Assembly: GCA_022360105.1 (NCBI GenBank)
Contig: JAKSDL010000352.1
Location: 1 to 7,503, forward strand
Source: Pseudomonadota bacterium
GTDB lineage: Bacteria > SAR324 > XYD2-FULL-50-16 > JAHJRI01
DNA: 7,503 nt
Direction of reading: 5' to 3'
Numbering within the stretch: the first letter of the stretch is position 1; the number at the start of each line of letters is the position of its first letter. This document shows positions 1 to 5,815 of this stretch, in pieces. The position numbers and the translations under genes were made by a program. Under the pieces are notes generated by a model. It worked only from the letters and a program-made list of their open reading frames with translations. It ran no database searches and was not told where the DNA came from.

Positions 1-30
1 AACATAAGTCAGATCGGTGATCGCAAATGA
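1..30 (+). CDS. Possible C-terminal end of an upstream gene, perhaps hicA (partial)
   Basis: Reading from base 1, an open frame gives NISQIGDRK and stops at the TGA at 28-30. The short tail loosely resembles the end of some HicA toxins, and hicA normally lies just upstream of hicB, which is what follows here. Nine residues are too few to identify a family, so this rests mostly on gene order. The other two plus-strand frames close within the first 20 bases. Confidence 0.22.
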   Translation, partial: NISQIGDRK

Positions 31-97
31 AATCCTATTTGATCAAACCGGAAAAAACGAACAAAAAACTACTATGAAATCATTTAATCAGGTGGAA

Positions 98-346
98 ATG
101 GATATTAAACATTATTACGCTGTTTTATCGAAGTATGATGAAGGTGTTGTGGCAGAATTTCCTGATATTGACGATTTTCAGGCAATTGGAAGCGATTTTG
201 CGGATGCTTATCGAGCTGCTTCAAAAGATATCATCTCTTTCTTTGCCCAGGAGAAAGTAACGATGATCAGAAAACCCACATCTTTTGAGGACTTAAAGCT
301 CAAACACTCAGGTTTGAATAAGGTGATTTTACCGATACCTATTTAA
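98..346 (+). CDS. HicB-like antitoxin-domain protein, short form
   Basis: An 82-residue protein with the pattern of the HicB N-terminal partial-RNase-H fold: an opening strand (YYAVLSKYDEG, residues 6-16), a second strand leading into FPDIDDF (21-27), a helix with alternating Ala and acidic residues (33-50), and a last hydrophobic strand (KVILPIPI, 75-82). In full-length HicB this last strand is followed by a ribbon-helix-helix or HTH DNA-binding domain; here the protein ends at the strand. HicB proteins neutralise the HicA mRNA interferase and usually repress their own operon; without a DNA-binding domain this one could at most do the first. Start choice is uncertain: ATG at 98 places the first strand at the usual distance from the N terminus and has AGGTGG just upstream, though very close; ATG 74 and GTG 17 are in frame. 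Any partner toxin would lie mostly upstream of the window. Confidence 0.75.
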   Translation: MDIKHYYAVLSKYDEGVVAEFPDIDDFQAIGSDFADAYRAASKDIISFFAQEKVTMIRKPTSFEDLKLKHSGLNKVILPIPI

Positions 347-370
347 ATCGATTTAATACCGAATCAATTC

Positions 371-676
371 TCAGGATTGGGATTCTCTGCCGCACTGCTC
401 GCAGGTGTTTTCTATGGCGGGATTGGCGGTGCCGCAGTGAATGCAGACCCAAGGCCTGAGAATCTTGTCTTGACCTGCTTTGTACTGAGAATTAGACTCT
501 TCCGGGTTGTCCTCGCCATTTTCTCCCAGCATACCTCCGATCATCTTTTCGATACTTTTCAGAGATCCAGTTTGTTTATTGTTTTTCCAAGCCCAGTACC
601 CCAGGTATCCAACGGTGGAAAAAACAACGGTAATCCCGGCCAGGGTGGCAACAGATCCGATGATAGAGACTGCCAT
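371..676 (-). CDS. Small membrane-anchored zinc-ribbon protein
   Basis: A 101-residue protein of unknown function. Residues 4-30 form one hydrophobic membrane segment ending in an aromatic stretch (GYLGYWAW) followed by Lys/Asn, which suggests a single N-terminal anchor. A charged linker rich in Glu, Asn and Lys (about 31-72) leads to a C-terminal zinc ribbon with ligands Cys78, Cys81, Cys92 and Cys95 (C-x2-C-x10-C-x2-C), of the kind found in zinc-ribbon and RanBP2-like modules that bind proteins or nucleic acids. The start is well supported: AAGGAGGC lies six to seven bases before the ATG. It ends in TGA, showing that TGA is an ordinary stop in this genome. It converges with the hicB-like gene, leaving 24 bp between the stops. 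The overlapping plus-strand frames lack a ribosome-binding site or recognisable domain. Confidence 0.82.
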   Translation of the reverse strand: MAVSIIGSVATLAGITVVFSTVGYLGYWAWKNNKQTGSLKSIEKMIGGMLGENGEDNPEESNSQYKAGQDKILRPWVCIHCGTANPAIENTCEQCGRESQS

Positions 677-680
677 TACT

Positions 681-688
681 GCCTCCTT
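681..688 (-). promoter_or_regulatory. Strong Shine-Dalgarno site of the zinc-ribbon gene
   Basis: On the minus strand this reads AAGGAGGC, a nearly complete anti-16S match, and ends five bases before the ATG at 676. It decides the start. A TATTAT hexamer just upstream on the same strand (about 695-700) could be the -10 element, but no good -35 is visible. Confidence 0.7.
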
Positions 689-1008
689 CAGTAATAATAT
701 TCGTTTAACCTTTTGTGCAAAAACTGCATCAGCAGTTGATTTGTAAAACCTTCACCGTGTGAGCAAAGTTATCAGTTTTTGGAACATTTGATTGTAGTGA
801 AACAAATTTTGAAGACTTTCCGCTTAATCAAACGTTGCACTTTATTGAAACCAATTGGCCAAAATAGTGAAGCATTGTTGATTTGCTGATGCCAATAATC
901 TTTATACTTAGCGAGGATGACATTCTAAATCAACGACTTTATGGTGCTGCATGAAACAAAAAATGTTGGATGGCTTGTCAATTTGACAGCTTGTAAGGCA
1001 ACCTTGGC

Positions 1009-1090
1009 GTTCCTACGGAACCCACTTGGATTTTGATATCGAATCCAGCGGTTGACACCACTGGTGACTATTGTATCATCCCTTCAGGAT
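1009..1090. repeat. Degenerate interspersed palindromic repeat with three small hairpins
   Basis: The unit has an ordered structure: GTTCC-TAC-GGAAC (1009-1021), a central imperfect hairpin with stem halves CCAGCGGT and ACCACTGG around TGAC-like loop bases (1045-1064), and ATCC-CTTCA-GGAT (1078-1090). Read on the minus strand it begins with CCTGAAGGGATGATA, continues into the variable central stem and ends near CCGTAGG. From memory, this layout, with 'CTGAAGGGATG' at one edge and 'CCGTAGGG' at the other, recurs as an intergenic repeat in many bacterial genomes. The mismatch in the central stem suggests an old, decaying copy. No transposase is present in the window. Confidence 0.55.
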
Positions 1091-1390
1091 GTTGCTCACA
1101 GCGATTGATCTTTAATTTTCACAAGCTTCTCCTTCAAGGTCCTCAAATCAACAAGTCAGTTTGCAGTATCCTTCAATCAAGCCAAATCATCGAAGGGGGT
1201 GACATTGATTTTCACGAGGATAGTCTCGTGGTTCATTCAGTTGAGATAATGAGCAAATTGGCATTCATAAAGGATTGATCTGGAATCGATTAAGAATGAA
1301 ATCCTGCATTAATGATGTGACACCTTGTGTTTCATGCGATATGATCATGACAACGTCAGAATCCATTTTCCCAGGATCTTCAGTATGATA

Positions 1391-1394
1391 GGAG
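1391..1394 (+). promoter_or_regulatory. Shine-Dalgarno site fixing the selenoprotein start
   Basis: AGGAG (1390-1394) lies five bases before the ATG at 1400 and selects it over the in-frame TTG 1325, ATG 1334 and ATG 1385. The ATG at 1400 also puts the positively charged signal-peptide start (MIKR) directly at the N terminus. Confidence 0.7.
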
Positions 1395-1399
1395 TTGAT

Positions 1400-1918
1400 A
1401 TGATCAAGCGTTTTCTTACTATGGGGTTAATCCTGTTCCTGTTTTCCTCCACGTCCCTGTTTGCTGCCAAACTACCAGAGTTCACAGGCAAATCAACAGA
1501 TCTCTGGATAAATTCCAAGCCTTTAAAACTGGCAGATTTGAAAGGCAATGTCGTTCTGATCGAAGTCTGGACCTCTACCTGAATAAGCTGCATCCGCAGC
1601 AAACCATGGGTCTATGGTTTAAAACAGACATACAAGGCAAAAGGGTTGAAAATCATTGGTATTCACACTCCTGAGGTTGAGATGGAAAAGCAGCGGGAGA
1701 AGGTGGAAAGGGTTGCTAAAATGTACCTTTGTGACTATCCCATCATGTTGGATAACGACAATCAGTATTGGAAAGCTCTCAAAATCAATTTCTGGCCCAG
1801 TTATTTTCTGGTAGACAGGTCCGGAAACATCGTAAACAATGCATACGGCGAAATGCGCAAGGGATTTCCTCGCACTGATAAGTTTGAAGCGGCGCTGGCA
1901 GAGCTTGTTTCCCAATGA
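1400..1918 (+). CDS. Periplasmic TlpA/DipZ-like thioredoxin, probable selenoprotein with U-x-x-C active site (in-frame TGA at 1580-1582)
   Basis: Read through the TGA at 1580-1582, this is one 172-residue protein. Residues 1-23 are a signal peptide (MIKR, hydrophobic core, SLFAA), so it acts outside the cytoplasm or as a lipid-anchored thiol reductase/oxidase. The rest follows the TlpA_like_DipZ_like thioredoxin pattern: strand NVVLIEVWTST (50-60), active site U61-I-S-C64, helix, KIIGIHTPE (84-92), LDNDNQYWKALKINFWPSYFLVD with the cis-proline at Pro133, and GNIV. Relatives carry W-T-x-x-C-I-N-C at the same place, so TGA replaces exactly the nucleophilic first cysteine. Homology continues in the same frame with no gap, and a hairpin with a GGGUCU loop follows 25 bases after the TGA (see SECIS entry). 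Alternatives: a pseudogene by a single Cys-to-stop change, or one long and one short dead ORF; conservation on both sides of the TGA argues against decay. The final stop is also TGA. Substrate is unknown; no cytochrome c maturation genes are nearby. Confidence 0.85.
1580..1582 (+). other. Predicted selenocysteine codon (UGA, Sec61)
   Basis: TGA in frame with both halves of the thioredoxin domain, aligned with the first cysteine of the family's C-x-x-C motif. The resolving Cys64 is kept. Redox-active cysteine positions are where selenocysteine is almost always found in bacterial thiol oxidoreductases. Confidence 0.82.
1587..1620 (+). promoter_or_regulatory. Putative bacterial SECIS element
   Basis: Downstream of the TGA are two adjacent hairpins inside the coding sequence. 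The first, GCTGC-ATCC-GCAGC (1587-1600), starts five bases after the TGA. The second has a perfect 7-bp stem, AAACCAT (1601-1607) with ATGGTTT (1614-1620), closing a six-base loop GGGTCT. The E. coli fdhF SECIS has a six-base apical loop AGGUCU, with the G and U bound by SelB; here five of six loop bases agree. The loop begins 25 bases after the UGA, inside the range known for bacterial SECIS elements. A bulged U below the apical stem, as in fdhF, is not obvious. Confidence 0.75.
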
Positions 1919-2089
1919 CTTATGAAACGTTCTTTTGGTGGGTGTAGGGTGAATTCCCCTTGTAAAATCTTTGTGAACTTTGATGGTTTGATTGATTCAA
2001 TCTGGTGATTAACCCATAACTGTTGGATACTATTGGAAGTTCAGGCAGATAAACCCATGCCTGCCATTCTAACTGCATGCAATGAGGCT

Positions 2090-2608
2090 ATGGATAAACA
2101 GCAGGAAACAAAGGAAAAAAAGTCGATCAAGAACCTCTATCGCCGTTTTATAAAGATTCGCGGTAATCCAAGAGAAATCGCCTATGGATTTTCGCTGGGC
2201 ATTTTCATCGGCATGTCGCCTACTATGGGTGTGCAGATTATCCTGGCAGTCTTTATAGCTTCCCTGCTGAAATGGAACAAAATTTCTGCGACTATCGGTG
2301 TCCTTATTACCAATGCCTTCACGGCCCCGTTGCTATACACCATGACCTATCTGGTTGGTGCCAGAATCTTGGGGATGAAAAATAACTTCTCTTTCCCCAA
2401 GGAGATGAATCTGGAGTCGGTGATGGCGCTGATGGAAAAGGCACCATCCATTCTGGGTGCGATGACCGTGGGAGGAGTCGTTGTTGGGATACCTCTCGCA
2501 ATTGTTTCCTATTTTGCCGCTTATAAGCTTTCCGAATTCTATCAGAATAAGGTTAAAGACAAGATTCCAAAAGTCAGATCCCGCTCACACAAACAAAAAG
2601 GTCATTAA
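2090..2608 (+). CDS. DUF2062 family inner-membrane protein
   Basis: A 172-residue protein from the ATG at 2090. A basic amphipathic start (KSIKNLYRRFIKIRGNPREIAYGF, residues 11-34) leads into three hydrophobic segments at about 30-61, 66-93 and 120-146, followed by a strongly basic tail. The arrangement 'R-G-x-P-x-x-I-A-x-G-F-x-x-G-x-F-I-G-x-x-P' and the conserved T-N-A-F-T-A-P loop (74-80) between the first two segments are typical of DUF2062, a family of unknown biochemical role sometimes found beside glycosyltransferases or fused to them. Start is uncertain: ATG 2057 and TTG 2033 are in frame, and none has a well-spaced ribosome-binding site (GAGG at 2084-2087 is too close to 2090). The gene lies 171 bp after the selenoprotein in the same direction, so co-transcription is possible. 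Its stop overlaps that of the convergent gene. Confidence 0.82.
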   Translation: MDKQQETKEKKSIKNLYRRFIKIRGNPREIAYGFSLGIFIGMSPTMGVQIILAVFIASLLKWNKISATIGVLITNAFTAPLLYTMTYLVGARILGMKNNFSFPKEMNLESVMALMEKAPSILGAMTVGGVVVGIPLAIVSYFAAYKLSEFYQNKVKDKIPKVRSRSHKQKGH

Positions 2609-4257
2609 ACCCGGTTATTCTTCAAGTGTATCTCCAACTTCATCCTTGGTACCTGCAGTACATCAAATCCTATGATTACCAAGTGTTTTTTTCTGCTCAG
2701 CAAAGTATTAATATCATTGAGGCTTTTTGAGGCTGTCAAAACAGGAACAGGTTTGATGTCTATGTTCTCCAGATCTTTTTGCACACTGGCTTTGGAGATC
2801 CAGTTTCCCATGGTCAGGGGTGTTGTGTTTATCCAGTGTTTGAACCGGGGTGTTAAATCCAAAATATCCGGAACCAGTGGCTCCCCGGGATAAACAATGG
2901 CCAGGACGTTTTTTGTGAGGTCATTGAGATCCAGGCTTGAATCGTAAATCCGTAATGAATTGATTTCCGGACTCTGGATAAACGCGTCCAGGTGCTTTTT
3001 TTGAAAACTTGACGTTGTGACGGTTTGCTCAGAAACAATGGACTGGTCAGGAGATCCCCAAAGACGATGCTGTTTCTCACTTGAAAATGCCCCAATTTCC
3101 CTGAAGATGTAAAATCCTCCTACCCCATCCAGTGTTGCATGACTACTATCGGGGTAATAACTGAATCCGCCTTCCTGCGGAATATAGTACCGGTTAAACA
3201 AAATTCGAATATAATTCTCAAAGTGTTTTTTTGCCAGCGCCTGATTTTCCCTGGAACTATCCTTCCAAAGATACCGGGTCAGCAGCCTGAGGCTTTTTGG
3301 TGTTCTGAGATTCCATTCATGCAGATCATCCAGGTTATCATCTGCAGGGAAAGCTGTGGCCAGTGTTTCGAGGGTTGATGCAAAAAGCTTGTCTTTGTAT
3401 CGGAGCGGAAACTCGGGATGGATGTCATTTCCTTTTTTATCAACAAATGCTTTTAATATGGATGAGGTATTGTTCGTATCTTTTTTCAGCAGTTTGCCAT
3501 CTTTTGATTTAGGTCCCCACAAACCGGTTTTCGGGTCTTGATGCTCATAAAACCATTTCAGCAGGGTATGTCTCCATTCGGGTGAAAAGTTGTAAAGCCC
3601 GTGTTTTTGAATCACCATGTTTATGTTGTCAGGGTCGTAGTGAGTGAAATCCCTGGCTAAAGTAAGAATATCCCGTGCGTTATGGAAAGACGTCTGCGGC
3701 AGTTTGGCAGCAATCCAGTTCATCGTTGAGATATCGTCCAGGTAAGCAACCAGCTTCTCCGGGGTGTTGACCCTGTCCAGGTACTTCAGGCGGTATTTGA
3801 GTTTTAAAGGTCTATCCAGTTCCTTCACCAGGGATTCGATATGAAGTATGACATTCTCGGTAGGGCCGTGGTAGGTGCATAAAGGGTAGGCATCATCCAT
3901 AAATGCCCCGGTTTTGGGGTTTTGAAGGTTTAAATAAAACTCCAACTCTTCCTCTTTGCTCTTGAAATCAGGCATTTTGATCAGTCCTTTTTTTGTAATC
4001 AGTTGCTCGTGCAAGCGGTCCATTAATGCAGCTGACTTTGCAAACTCCCATTTACCAAGGTGATAAGCGATGCCCAGCCCTTTGAATTCGAATTCAGCCA
4101 TGTAATAATTCTGTTCCTGAAGCTGTTTGTTGAGTGTAAACATCTCCCGAATCCTGGCTTTTGCACGGTAAGCCTGGATTGAGATGAAGACGGCGATGAT
4201 CAAAGTTATAGCAAGTAATGAAAAGGTTATGGTTTTAAGCATTGTTTTGTTTTTCAT
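2605..4257 (-). CDS. Membrane-anchored protein with alpha/alpha-toroid-like repeats, function unknown
   Basis: A 550-residue protein I cannot assign to a named family. Residues 9-28 form one hydrophobic segment after a basic start, which reads as a signal anchor or uncleaved signal peptide, so the rest probably faces the periplasm. Three spaced motifs recall the inner-helix turns of terpenoid-cyclase/prenyltransferase-type alpha/alpha toroids: QNPKTGAF (112-119), QDPKTGLWG (240-248) and QEGGFSYYP followed by ATLDGVGGF (361-382). Family enzymes use aspartate-rich motifs or zinc ligands for catalysis; none is evident, so a binding or polysaccharide-related role is equally possible. The C-terminal part (about 440-550) has alternating strands and helices. 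No clear Shine-Dalgarno precedes ATG 4257; ATG at residue 6 is an alternative. A three-copy direct repeat and a possible -10 lie upstream, suggesting activated transcription. Confidence 0.8.
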   Translation of the reverse strand: MKNKTMLKTITFSLLAITLIIAVFISIQAYRAKARIREMFTLNKQLQEQNYYMAEFEFKGLGIAYHLGKWEFAKSAALMDRLHEQLITKKGLIKMPDFKSKEEELEFYLNLQNPKTGAFMDDAYPLCTYHGPTENVILHIESLVKELDRPLKLKYRLKYLDRVNTPEKLVAYLDDISTMNWIAAKLPQTSFHNARDILTLARDFTHYDPDNINMVIQKHGLYNFSPEWRHTLLKWFYEHQDPKTGLWGPKSKDGKLLKKDTNNTSSILKAFVDKKGNDIHPEFPLRYKDKLFASTLETLATAFPADDNLDDLHEWNLRTPKSLRLLTRYLWKDSSRENQALAKKHFENYIRILFNRYYIPQEGGFSYYPDSSHATLDGVGGFYIFREIGAFSSEKQHRLWGSPDQSIVSEQTVTTSSFQKKHLDAFIQSPEINSLRIYDSSLDLNDLTKNVLAIVYPGEPLVPDILDLTPRFKHWINTTPLTMGNWISKASVQKDLENIDIKPVPVLTASKSLNDINTLLSRKKHLVIIGFDVLQVPRMKLEIHLKNNRV

Positions 4258-4345
4258 ATCGGTTTTGGGTCAAAGGTTTATTATTTCAGAATGCAGGATG
4301 GGCCGACGAAACCTGCCCATCTCCAAGACTCAAATTCAATTTCTC

Positions 4346-4351
4346 ATTCTA
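4346..4351 (-). promoter_or_regulatory. Possible activator-dependent -10 element for the 550-residue gene
   Basis: On the minus strand this reads TAGAAT, one mismatch from TATAAT, about 90 bases upstream of the ATG at 4257. The position 17 bases further upstream has only a poor -35 (CAAATC), and the nearest copy of the direct repeat (4373-4384) abuts it. This is the layout of a promoter that needs an activator. Start site not determined. Confidence 0.35.
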
Positions 4352-4372
4352 CAACCGGGAAATGAATAGATT

Positions 4373-4435
4373 TGACCTGAATGGAGCCGATTTGTCCTGA
4401 ACGGAACAATTTATATTTGGGACTGTCCTGAAAGG
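4373..4435. promoter_or_regulatory. Three-copy direct-repeat array, putative LytTR-type operator
   Basis: Three copies of a 12-bp motif in one orientation: TGACCTGAATGG (4373-4384), TGTCCTGAACGG (4393-4404) and TGTCCTGAAAGG (4424-4435). On the minus strand the consensus is CCNTTCAGGWCA; the first two copies extend the match to about 15 bases. Start-to-start distances are 20 and 31 bp, close to two and three helical turns, so all three face the same side of DNA. LytTR regulators commonly bind direct repeats about two turns apart, and a LytTR gene ends just beside the array. That this protein binds here is inference. Confidence 0.55.
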
Positions 4436-4450
4436 TACCGGATGGCGTGA

Positions 4451-4468
4451 ATGAAACTAGAGTTTCAT
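4451..4468. repeat. Short perfect palindrome at the end of the LytTR gene
   Basis: ATGAAACT-AG-AGTTTCAT, perfect 8-base arms with a two-base centre, spanning the stop codon at 4457-4459. It could be a weak hairpin end or a binding site; no T-run follows on the minus strand, so it is not called a terminator. Confidence 0.3.
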
Positions 4469-5338
4469 CTCGATGCGGGATAATACCTCTTTGAGATTGT
4501 TTCTGCTGATGGGCAACATGTACTCGCCGTGTTGTAATAAAAGAGAGTACTGCCTGCCCCTCTTTTTGAGCTTAAGTACGTGATGTAGATTTACTATATG
4601 AGACCGATGAATCTGCATGAAACACTGCCTTGGCAGCTCTTCCAGGATTTCCTTTAGTGGCTTGCGGACAAGTAAGGTCTCGTGTTGGTCATCAAAATGA
4701 TGAAATATATCAAGATAGTGCCCGTTGACTGAGATATGAGATATATTGCGAGGGTCAATTCTACGAGTGATACTATCGACTTGAATCTCAACAATAGATT
4801 GGGGATTTTCCAGAGGGGAGCAACCCTGGTTTGGCGGCCTGCTCTCAAGATCTGCATTCACACGGTTAACCAGGTTTTCAATAATCGTGTTTTTGTAAAC
4901 CCTGTATGTATAAACCCCGAAAATTACAAAAGCGTAGGGAAAATGTCGCCAGTAATATCGAATCACCCAGCTTTTTTCGAACTGGTAGTAAGATTGTTTC
5001 ATCAGAAACAAAAAACCAATCGCCAAGGTGTAAATCACAATAAACTCAAAAGGGGTGGAAGCAAATCGAAGGAATAACTTCTTACCTGTCAGTTTTAAAT
5101 ATCCATAAATAGAGATGCCGTAAATAACGAAAGCAGCAAAAAGAGAGGTTCCCATAAACAGGTATTCAAGCAGCCCCTGGATCAACCGTTCGCGGGGTTG
5201 CGTGAATTTGAATATGGCAAAGTAAAACAGCGTGAAAAAAAGTACCAATTTAGCAGCAGATCTTATCACTTCTGCTGGAGGCGTGACAGCGCAGTTGGTT
5301 GCCGCGAACCTTTTAAGCTGTTGAAAAAACGGATTCAT
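4457..5338 (-). CDS. Membrane-bound LytTR-domain transcriptional regulator
   Basis: A 293-residue protein with an N-terminal membrane domain and a C-terminal DNA-binding domain. Hydrophobic segments at about 28-44, 58-80, 97-114 and 133-148 suggest four membrane passes; they are followed by a polar linker (150-182) and a LytTR domain (about 183-290). LytTR landmarks are ISHISVNGHYLDIFHHF (199-215), the strongly conserved FMQIHRSHIVNL (240-251) and LPISRN (275-280). There is no receiver domain, so it is not an ordinary response regulator; the membrane part may itself sense a signal and keep the protein at the membrane. It starts 26 bp after the marR stop on the same strand, consistent with one operon. 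No strong Shine-Dalgarno is seen before ATG 5338. A triple direct repeat just downstream is a candidate target. Confidence 0.9.
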   Translation of the reverse strand: MNPFFQQLKRFAATNCAVTPPAEVIRSAAKLVLFFTLFYFAIFKFTQPRERLIQGLLEYLFMGTSLFAAFVIYGISIYGYLKLTGKKLFLRFASTPFEFIVIYTLAIGFLFLMKQSYYQFEKSWVIRYYWRHFPYAFVIFGVYTYRVYKNTIIENLVNRVNADLESRPPNQGCSPLENPQSIVEIQVDSITRRIDPRNISHISVNGHYLDIFHHFDDQHETLLVRKPLKEILEELPRQCFMQIHRSHIVNLHHVLKLKKRGRQYSLLLQHGEYMLPISRNNLKEVLSRIEMKL

Positions 5339-5364
5339 CAGGTTTGATCAATAAAAATCTCAGT

Positions 5365-5808
5365 TTAAATCCTCAGTCTGCCTTCCAGTTCTTTTAACAT
5401 CTCAAAGAATCGGCTTTTTTGTGTCTCATTATATCCTTCGAACAAAGCTGCCAACTGCTCGTTGTATACAGGGCGGATTTCATCAAGAATCTGCTGCCCT
5501 TTTTTGGTAATCTCAAATACCCAACGTCTTTTATCCTGTTTATCCAGCTTTCTTCCGATGATGCCTTTGTTTTCGAGCTGATTAAGTTTCTGGGTAATGC
5601 TGGCCGGGGTTCCTTCTACAAATTCTTGAAGTATCGAGCTGGAATTTTTTCCGGCAGCGATTTTAGCCAGCACCGCATAAAGATTAGTCGTTAAGTCAAA
5701 TTTTTTGAATATTCGTTTATCACCCGATTTCTTTAACAAAGTGGTAGAAAGAAAAAGTTGTTCAACGACCTGAATGTTCAAAGACTCCTGCTTGGTTTTT
5801 TGTGCCAT
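5365..5808 (-). CDS. MarR-family transcriptional regulator
   Basis: A 147-residue protein, normal length for MarR. Helical ends for dimerisation (about 8-28 and 103-145) flank a winged helix-turn-helix: the HTH spans about 54-82 (TPASITQKLNQLENKGII, with the recognition helix near 68-79), and the wing carries the family pattern D-x-x-D-K-R-R-x-x-x-x-x-T-x-x-G (89-104). MarR dimers bind palindromes and usually repress their own operon until a ligand or oxidation releases them. It begins seven bases after the SDR stop, so it is translated from the SDR message. A 45-bp near-perfect palindrome over the operon promoter is its likely operator. Inducer unknown; by context perhaps an SDR substrate or product. 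Confidence 0.92.
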   Translation of the reverse strand: MAQKTKQESLNIQVVEQLFLSTTLLKKSGDKRIFKKFDLTTNLYAVLAKIAAGKNSSSILQEFVEGTPASITQKLNQLENKGIIGRKLDKQDKRRWVFEITKKGQQILDEIRPVYNEQLAALFEGYNETQKSRFFEMLKELEGRLRI

Positions 5809-5815
5809 AAAATGC

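Larger units (their letters stand above)
677..1399. other. Gene-free stretch of about 720 bp with small palindromes
   Basis: No frame here carries a recognisable domain or a convincing start. The longest plus-strand frame (1033-1278) begins inside a degenerate repeat and has no ribosome-binding site. Visible structure: an inverted repeat AACTGC-ATCA-GCAGTT at 722-737 upstream of the zinc-ribbon gene; a 13-bp palindrome TGTCAA-T-TTGACA at 976-988; the three-hairpin repeat at 1009-1090; and a perfect hairpin CACGAG-GATAGT-CTCGTG at 1213-1230 without a T-run. The stretch may be decayed sequence or hold long leader regions for its neighbours. Confidence 0.6.

Noticed and set aside
377..694. Plus-strand ORFs over the zinc-ribbon gene
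   Set aside because: The minus frame has a clear domain, anchor and ribosome-binding site; the plus frames have none.
1213..1230. Rho-independent terminator at CACGAG-GATAGT-CTCGTG
   Set aside because: Perfect stem but no following T-run and no gene ending nearby on either strand.
1033..1278. 81-residue plus-strand ORF in the gene-free stretch
   Set aside because: Starts inside the palindromic repeat, has no ribosome-binding site and no recognisable motif.
1325..1582. A short ORF ending at the TGA at 1580 as a complete gene
   Set aside because: It would end in the middle of the thioredoxin active site; the downstream frame continues the same domain without shift.
1580..1582. Genome-wide TGA reassignment (Gly or Trp)
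   Set aside because: The zinc-ribbon gene and this gene itself end at TGA in sensible places, and Trp is encoded by TGG throughout.
1646..1918. A separate gene beginning at ATG 1646
   Set aside because: No ribosome-binding site, and it would begin after the active-site helix. It is the C-terminal half of the selenoprotein.
1400..1918. Pseudogene through a nonsense mutation
   Set aside because: The TGA is exactly at the redox cysteine, followed by a SECIS-like hairpin, with no other damage. Not fully excluded without knowing if the genome has sel genes.
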